In this document: in pieces, positions 57,911-64,000 of the stretch | Layout: each line of letters starts with the position of its first letter | Position numbering within the stretch: the first letter of the stretch is position 1 | From: Strigamia acuminata | Taxonomy: Eukaryota > Arthropoda > Chilopoda > Geophilomorpha > Linotaeniidae | DNA: 64,000 nt | Assembly: GCA_949358305.1 (NCBI GenBank) | Contig: OX442316.1 | Coordinates: forward strand, 14,260,001-14,324,000 | Direction of reading: 5' to 3' | Translations under genes and position numbers: made by a program | Notes under the pieces: generated by a model | Database searches by the model: none | What the model was told of the DNA's origin: nothing | What the model saw: only the letters and a program-made list of their open reading frames with translations

Positions 57911-58894
57911 ACAAAAAAATAAGTAAACATATGTCACAATTATTTATACAAGTAGCTAGAGATTTAAAGAATGAGGTATTTCGTTTAGAGGGCTTCGTGG
58001 AATTCGTCTCTATTTGTCTCTGGTTTTCGTCTGTTATTGGATAAACCTACAGTAATTTTTTTTAAACGCAGGCCGGAAAAAACTGATGAAAAACTAAGCT
58101 AAAGACAAAAATGCAAAATAGCAAATGCCGCGTCATTTCATTTGAATAACCAATCAAAAATCACACTAGTTTCAAGAAAAACGTCAAATTTGTGCGTGCT
58201 GTCATCTGATGATAAAAATTATAAAGACATCTCAAGAATTGCTAAGAATGCGTCATTCAAATGCGTGCTAAACTGAAAGAAGCCTCAACATCACTTAAAG
58301 CAATGCGCTGCAGTGAAGTTCAAGGGCAGTTCTTGTCTTTGGCACTTAAAAATAATTTAACATTTTTATGTTAGCTGATTAGTTTATACTGTGCAATCAA
58401 AGAGAATTAAGAGAAGCAGCGACTTATGATTTTATTTCATTGCTCTATTTATGATACATAGCAAAAACAATAACGTGTCACAACTTTTCAATTATCGTTT
58501 TCAACATTGATAAACCGAACAGGTTTCCACGGCTACGGGCACGAACTTTCACCTATGAATGCAGTTGTTAATTAATACAATTAAAGTAATCAAACTTTAT
58601 ACTCGTCGTATAAAGTACACAAAATAGAGTTGACTTTCAAACTAATGTAAAATAGTTTAAAACTAACCAATCAGATGAGAACTATTTAGTCCGTGAAAAC
58701 TTGTTCTTTGTTTACAAGAAAGAGGAATTCATTTAGAGTTGATTGAATTTTTATAAGATTTGGTCTGCTTAGAAATATGCAGAAAAAATACGATGACCGT
58801 ATTTTCTGTGTCGGTCATCGGAATTCTAAAACAATTTTAAATAAAGCTAGAGAAAATATAAATACTCGTATTTCAAAAATTCTGTAAATCCAAC
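57911..58894. other. no gene recognised
   Basis: AT-rich. A 9-bp stem CGATGACCG/CGGTCATCG lies at about 58790-58820. Nothing coding is convincing. Confidence 0.5.
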
Positions 58895-59325
58895 AAATTT
58901 GACTTTGAGCGGTGGCGCCACTCAGCGATTAAAAAAGAAGACATTTTTTCGTTTTTACAAACCATACGAGATACAGATTCAACCCGGGATTCATCGAGGT
59001 TGTTTTTCGTAGCTTACAGAAAAAGAACAGAAAATAAATAAATAAATAAACGGATAAATTAAGGTTAAAACAATGGGCTTTATCGCCCAAGTACGGTAGA
59101 TTCAATAAATGTTTTAAGTCGTACTCGAGTTATCGCTCACGTGCGACACCTGTTAAATCTGTACTTTAAATCCAATAAATGTATTAATTCGAATACGATT
59201 TATCGCTGACATGCGAAACCTGTTCAATCCCCGGTTGAATTTGTGCTCATTCCGTACGATTCTCAAAAGAGAAAAAAGTCTTCTTTTTTAATCGCTGAGT
59301 GGCAGCACCGCTGAAAGTCAAATTT
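58895..59325. mobile_element. foldback element, 48-bp inverted ends
   Basis: 58895-58942 and 59278-59325 are inverted copies with about three mismatches (core AATCGCTGAGTGGC). Similarity continues inward through ATTCAACCnGGGATT. Between and beyond them a module GCGAAACCTGTTGAATC recurs five or more times up to about 59530. No coding capacity. Confidence 0.75.
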
Positions 59326-60005
59326 TTGCTGGTGGGCGACAATGCGAATCTTTTGAATTTGAACTCGGTTGCTCATTTGCAAAACCTGTTGAATCGGTAA
59401 TAGAAATTAAGATCCGAATTTATCGACAACATGCGAAACCTGTTAAATCTGGACGACGGATCAAAAAATATTTTAATTTGTCTTCGATTCTTCGCCTACG
59501 TACGAAACCTGTTGAATCCCCGGTTGAATCTGTACCGTACATCGTATAGTTTACAACAACGGAGTGGTTAAACCCAGAGAATTTCTCTGGGAATAACACG
59601 TGGTTATTTCCAGAGAAACTCTATGCAATGCAATACAAGAGGAATTTTAACTTCCGATTCATAACTACTTAGAAACATAGATGGCGCCACCGTTTCTAAT
59701 CACAAACTGCCTCTGGTCGCTGTCGCCATCTAGACACGACCGAATGAAACAATACCGTATCGAATACAGCCCATATCGTGTCATCATCGACGGGCGATAT
59801 AAGACTAAGTATCTTTATTTCCATAGTCAGAAATTTAAAATGTAATTAAAACAAATATTCCAATAAATATGCTTGTGAAATATTAAGAAATAAGAAGTTA
59901 ATATGTTCTATTTTTTAATAAATAAACAATTTTTCAAGTAAAACCAAATTTTAAACAAAATATAAATTTGCATGTTGTCAATCACTTGTAATAAATAATT
60001 TTTTA
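59326..60005. other. no gene; more copies of the foldback module
   Basis: Copies of the GAAACCTGTTGAATCCCCGG module near 59380, 59437 and 59508, and a hairpin CCCAGAGAA-T-TTCTCTGGG at about 59574. Confidence 0.5.
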
Positions 60006-60009
60006 TTTA

Positions 60010-60905
60010 ATTTTTCCAAGGGTCTCCCAAGGGGATTTTCCAAGGGTCCCCCAAGGAGATTTTTCCAGGGTCCCCCAAGGAATTTTTTTCAAGGGTCTTC
60101 CAAGAGATTTTTCCAAGGGTCCCCCAAGGAGATTTTTCCAAGAGTCTCCCAAGGGGATTTTCCAAGGGTCCCCCAAAGAGATTTTTCCAAGAATGCCCTA
60201 AGGAAATTTTTCCAAAGGTCTCCCAAGGAGATTTTTCCAAGGATCCCTCAAGGAGATTTTCCAAGGATCCCCCAAGGAGATTTTTCCAAGGGTCCCCGAA
60301 GGAAATTTTTTTCAACGGTCTTCCAAGAGATTTTTCCAAGTGTCCCTCAAGGAGATTTTTCCAAGGATCCCTCAAGGAGATTTTCCAAGGATCCCCCAAG
60401 GAAATTTTTTTCAACGGTCTCCCAAGAGATTTTTTCAAAGATCCCCCAAGGAGATTTTTCCAAGGGTACCCCCAAGGGGATTCTCCAAGGGTCCCGTAAG
60501 GAGATTTTTCCAAGGATCCCCCAAGAAAATTTTTTTTAAGGATCTCTTAAGAGATTTTTTCAAGGGTCCCCCAAGGGTCCCCTAAGGAGATTTTCCAAGG
60601 ATCCCCCAAGTAGATTTTTCCAAGAGTCTCGTAAGAGATTTTTCCAAGGGTCCCCCAAGGAGATTTTTCCAAGGATCCCCTAAGGGATTTTTCCAAGGGT
60701 CCCTTCAGGAGATTTTTCTAAGGATCCCTCAAGAAGATTTTCCAAGGATACCCCAAGGAGATTTTTCAAAGGATCCTCCAAAGGGATTTTCTAAGGGTCT
60801 CCTAAGGAGATTTTTTCAAGGATCCCCTCATGAGATTTTTCCAAGGGTCTCCCAAGGAAATTTTTCAAGTGTCCCCAAAGGGATTTTTCCAAGAGTCCCC
60901 TGATT
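60010..60905. repeat. degenerate 24-28 bp satellite
   Basis: The unit AGATTTTTCCAAGGGTCCCC plus CAAGG is repeated about 35 times with frequent substitutions. Long open frames on both strands (SLGDPWKN-like repeats) come from the repeat. Confidence 0.93.
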
Positions 60906-60909
60906 TCTC

Positions 60910-62280
60910 CTGATTTTTCTCCCGATTTTTCTCCCGATTTTTCTCCCGATTTTTCTCCCGATTTTTCTCCCGATTTTTCTCCCGATTTTTCTCCCGATTT
61001 TTCTCCCGATTTTTCTCCCGATTTTTCTCCCGATTTTTCTCCCGATTTTTCTCCCGATTTTTCTCCCGATTTTTCTCCCGATTTTTCTCCCGATTTTTCT
61101 CCCGATTTTTCTCCCGATTTTTCTCCCGTTTTTTCTCCCGATTTTTCTCCCGATTTTTCTCCCGATTTTTCTCCCGATTTTTCTCCCGATTTTTCTCCCG
61201 ATTTTTCTCCCGATTTTTCTCCCGATTTTTCTCCCGATTTTTCTCCCGATTTTTCTCCCGATTTTTCTCCCGATTTTTCTCCCGATTTTTCTCCCGATTT
61301 TTCTCCCGATTTTTCTCCCGATTTTTCTCCCGATTTTTCTCCCGATTTTTCTCCCGATTTTTCTCCCGATTTTTCTCCCGATTTTTCTCCCGATTTTTCT
61401 CCCGATTTTTCTCCCGATTTTTCTCCCGATTTTTCTCCCGATTTTTCTCCCGATTTTTCTCCCGATTTTTCTCCCGATTTTTCTCCCGATTTTTCTCCCG
61501 ATTTTTCTCCCGATTTTTCTCCCGATTTTTCTCCCGATTTTTCTCCCGATTTTTCTCCCGATTTTTCTCCCGATTTTTCTCCCGATTTTTCTCCCGATTT
61601 TTCTCCCGATTTTTCTCCCGATTTTTCTCCCGATTTTTCTCCCGATTTTTCTCCCGATTTTTCTCCCGATTTTTCTCCCGATTTTTCTCCCGATTTTTCT
61701 CCCGATTTTTCTCCCGATTTTTCTCCCGATTTTTCTCCCGATTTTTCTCCCGATTTTTCTCCCGATTTTTCTCCCGATTTTTCTCCCGATTTTTCTCCCG
61801 ATTTTTCTCCCGATTTTTCTCCCGATTTTTCTCCCGATTTTTCTCCCGATTTTTCTCCCGATTTTTCTCCCGATTTTTCTCCCGATTTTTCTCCCGATTT
61901 TTCTCCCGATTTTTCTCCCGATTTTTCTCCCGATTTTTCTCCCGATTTTTCTCCCGATTTTTCTCCCGATTTTTCTCCCGATTTTTCTCCCGATTTTTCT
62001 CCCGATTTTTCTCCCGATTTTTCTCCCGATTTTTCTCCCGATTTTTCTCCCGATTTTTCTCCCGATTTTTCTCCCGATTTTTCTCCCGATTTTTCTCCCG
62101 ATTTTTCTCCCGATTTTTCTCCCGATTTTTCTCCCGATTTTTCTCCCGATTTTTCTCCCGATTTTTCTCCCGATTTTTCTCCCGATTTTTCTCCCGATTT
62201 TTCTCCCGATTTTTCTCCCGATTTTTCTCCCGATTTTTCTCCCGATTTTTCTCCCGATTTTTCTCCCGATTTTTCTCCCG
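60910..62280. repeat. 12-bp satellite TTTTTCTCCCGA, about 114 copies
   Basis: Virtually perfect; I saw one substituted unit, near 61128 (CCCGTT). The minus-strand 870-codon frame (EKSG repeated) is a consequence of the 12-bp period with no stop in any frame. Confidence 0.97.
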
Positions 62281-62825
62281 ATTTTTCCCCCGATTTTTCC
62301 CCCGATTTTTCCCCCGATTTTTCCCCCGATTTTTCCCCCGATTTTTCCCCCGATTTTTCCCCCGATTTTTCCCCCGATTTTTCCCCCGATTTTTCCCCCG
62401 ATTTTTCCCCCGATTTTTCCCCCGATTTTTCCCCCGATTTTTCCCCCGATTTTTCCCCCGATTTTCCCCCGATTTCCCCCCGATTTTTCCCCCGATTTTT
62501 CCCCCGATTTCCCCCCCGATTTCCCCCCCGATTTCCCCCCCGATTTCCCCCCCGATTTTTCCCCCGATTTCCTTCCCGATTTCCCCCCCGATTTCCCCCC
62601 CGATTTTTCCCCCGATTTTTTCCCCGATTTCCCCCCCGATTTCCCCCCCGATTTCCCCCCCCGATTTCCCCCCCGATTTCCCCCCCGATTTCCCCCCCGA
62701 TTTCCCCCCCGATTTCCCCCCCGATTTCCCCCCCGATTTCCCCCCCGATTTCCCCCCCCGATTTCCCCCCCGATTTCCCCCCCGATTTCCCCCCCGATTT
62801 CCCCCCCGATTTCCCCCCCGATTTC
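62281..62825. repeat. 12-13 bp satellites TTTTTCCCCCGA then TTTCCCCCCCGA
   Basis: About 15 copies of the first variant, a mixed zone (62460-62640), then about 16 clean copies of the second. The minus strand carries runs of five to eight G every 12 bases. Confidence 0.95.
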
Positions 62826-63335
62826 CCCTGATTTCCCCTGATTTCCCCTGATTTTCCCTGATTTTCCCTGATTTTCCCTGATTTTCCCTGATTTTCCCTG
62901 ATTTTCCCTGATTTTCCCTGATTTTCCCTGATTTTCCCTGATTTTCCCTGATTTTCCCTGATTTTCCCTGATTTTCCCTGATTTTCCCTGATTTTCCCTG
63001 ATTTTCCCTGATTTTCCCTGATTTTCCCTGATTTTCCCTGATTTTCCCTGATTTTCCCTGATTTTCCCTGATTTTCCCTGATTTTCCCTGATTTTCCCTG
63101 ATTTTCCCTGATTTTCCCTGATTTTCCCTGATTTTCCCTGATTTTCCCTGATTTTCCCTGATTTTCCCTGATTTTCCCTGATTTTCCCTGATTTTCCCTG
63201 ATTTTCCCTGATTTTCCCTGATTTTCCCTGATTTTCCCTGATTTTCCCTGATTTTCCCTGATTTTCCCTGATTTTCCCTGATTTTCCCTGATTTTCCCTG
63301 ATTTTCCCTGATTTTCCCTGATTTCCCCTGATTCT
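62826..63335. repeat. 10-bp satellite ATTTTCCCTG, about 50 copies
   Basis: Near-perfect array; the first and last units read ATTTCCCCTG, linking it to the C-rich neighbour. Confidence 0.96.
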
Positions 63336-63965
63336 TCCCGAAAACGTGCTGAAGATCGTTTAAAGGTTGTTTGAAGGTCGTTTAAAGGTCGTTTGTAGGT
63401 CATTGGAAGGTTGTTGGAAAGTCGTTGGAAGGTCGTTGAAAAGTCGTTTAAAGGTCAATTAAAAGTTACTTGAAGGTCGTTGGAAGGTTGTTGGAAGGTC
63501 ATTAAAAGGTCGTTTGAAGGTCGTTGGAAAGTTGTTGGAAGGTCATTAAAAGGTCATTTGAAGGTCGTTTGAAGGTCGTTGGAAAGTCGTTTGAAGGTTG
63601 TTGAAAAGTCGTTTTAGGTCATTTGAAGGTCGTTGAAAGGTCATTTAAAGGTCTTTTGAAAGTCGTTGGAAGGTTGTTGGAAAGTCATTGGAAGGTTGTT
63701 GAAAGGTCGTTGGAAGGTCGGTGAAGGTCGTTGAAAAGTCGTTTGAAGGTCTTTTCAAGGTTATTGAAAGGTCGTTGGACGGCTGTTTGAAGGTCGTTTG
63801 AAGGCCGTTTAAAAGTTATTGGAAGGTTGTTGGAAGGTTATTAAAAGGTCGTTTGAAGGTCGTTAACAAGTTGTTTGAAGGTCGTTAAAAGGTCATTTGA
63901 AGGTCATTTGAAGGGTGATTGAAAGTTGTTTTAAGGTTGTTGATTGATCGTTGGAAGGTCGATTT
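63336..63965. repeat. degenerate 10-12 bp satellite GGTCGTTTGAA
   Basis: About 55 variable units (GTTGGAAGGTC, GTTTGAAGGTC, GTTAAAAGGTC). It adjoins the C-rich arrays but has an unrelated unit. Confidence 0.93.
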
Positions 63966-64000
63966 TTCAGCTCATTTTTCGTCTAATTAGCACGTTTCTG

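Noticed and set aside
60007-60585. Repeat-encoded frames on both strands (SLGDPWKN type)
   Set aside because: Same reason: they follow the 24-28 bp satellite.
60791-63403. 870-codon minus-strand frame of EKSG, GGNRG and NQGKSGKIRE repeats
   Set aside because: The 12-bp and 10-bp satellite units contain no stop in any frame, so the frame is an automatic result of the repeats; no non-repeat domain or promoter supports a gene.
1-64000. CRISPR arrays, bacterial operons, ribosome binding sites
   Set aside because: The window is eukaryotic: spliced genes, LTR element and poly(A) signals; the regular repeats are satellites without spacers.
1-64000. tRNA and rRNA genes
   Set aside because: None recognised by eye; a tRNAscan or covariance search would be needed to exclude short ones.

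Overview
The window is a gene-containing stretch of an AT-rich animal genome, very probably an arthropod. Most introns are about 55-90 bp with GT-AG borders. The genes include an insect-style i-type lysozyme (destabilase) family, a DH31/calcitonin-type class B receptor, compact DEG/ENaC channels and a SWEET sugar transporter. I cannot name the species or order. There are no operons; I built the exon models by eye from reading frame, intron phase and splice borders.

Layout, left to right. 1.8-8.6 kb: four i-type lysozyme domains in a row on the plus strand, read as a three-domain gene (5' end not found) followed by a one-domain secreted gene with its own TATA box and signal peptide; matching phase-1 exon borders would also allow one four-domain transcript. 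10.4-15.2 kb: a class B GPCR on the minus strand, 12 exons recognised. 16.1-20.7 kb: a complete, very young Ty3/Gypsy retrotransposon with identical LTRs, a 5-bp target duplication and an uninterrupted gag-pol frame. 20.7-27.4 kb: no gene seen, possibly 5' introns and control region of the GPCR. 27.4-30.3 kb (minus) and 31.2-38.9 kb (plus): a divergent pair of cell-cycle genes, a DLGAP5/HURP (Mars) homologue and RIF1, separated by 0.9 kb that carries CCAAT boxes and a CHR-like element.

39.3-50.3 kb: a cluster of DEG/ENaC channel genes of two types, here called A and B. It was shaped by a tandem duplication that copied the end of RIF1 together with an A gene and the start of a B gene. The result is two or three intact-looking channels (A2, B1, B2), a broken A1, a truncated B remnant, a RIF1-tail pseudogene and scattered fragments. 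50.7-51.6 kb: a SWEET transporter. 52.6-55.8 kb: a two-ring AAA protein of the AFG2/SPATA5 family whose Walker B motifs are degenerate in both rings.

56-60 kb holds no recognised protein gene, only a possible short spliced transcript, inverted repeats and a 32-bp tandem repeat. 60-64 kb is wholly tandem satellite: five adjoining arrays whose 10-12 bp units (TTTTTCTCCCGA and relatives) appear to derive from one another and become strongly G-rich on the minus strand. At least four small non-autonomous DNA elements with terminal inverted repeats are present (6.0, 11.0, 41.0 and 47.1 kb), one of them validated by an empty paralogous site.
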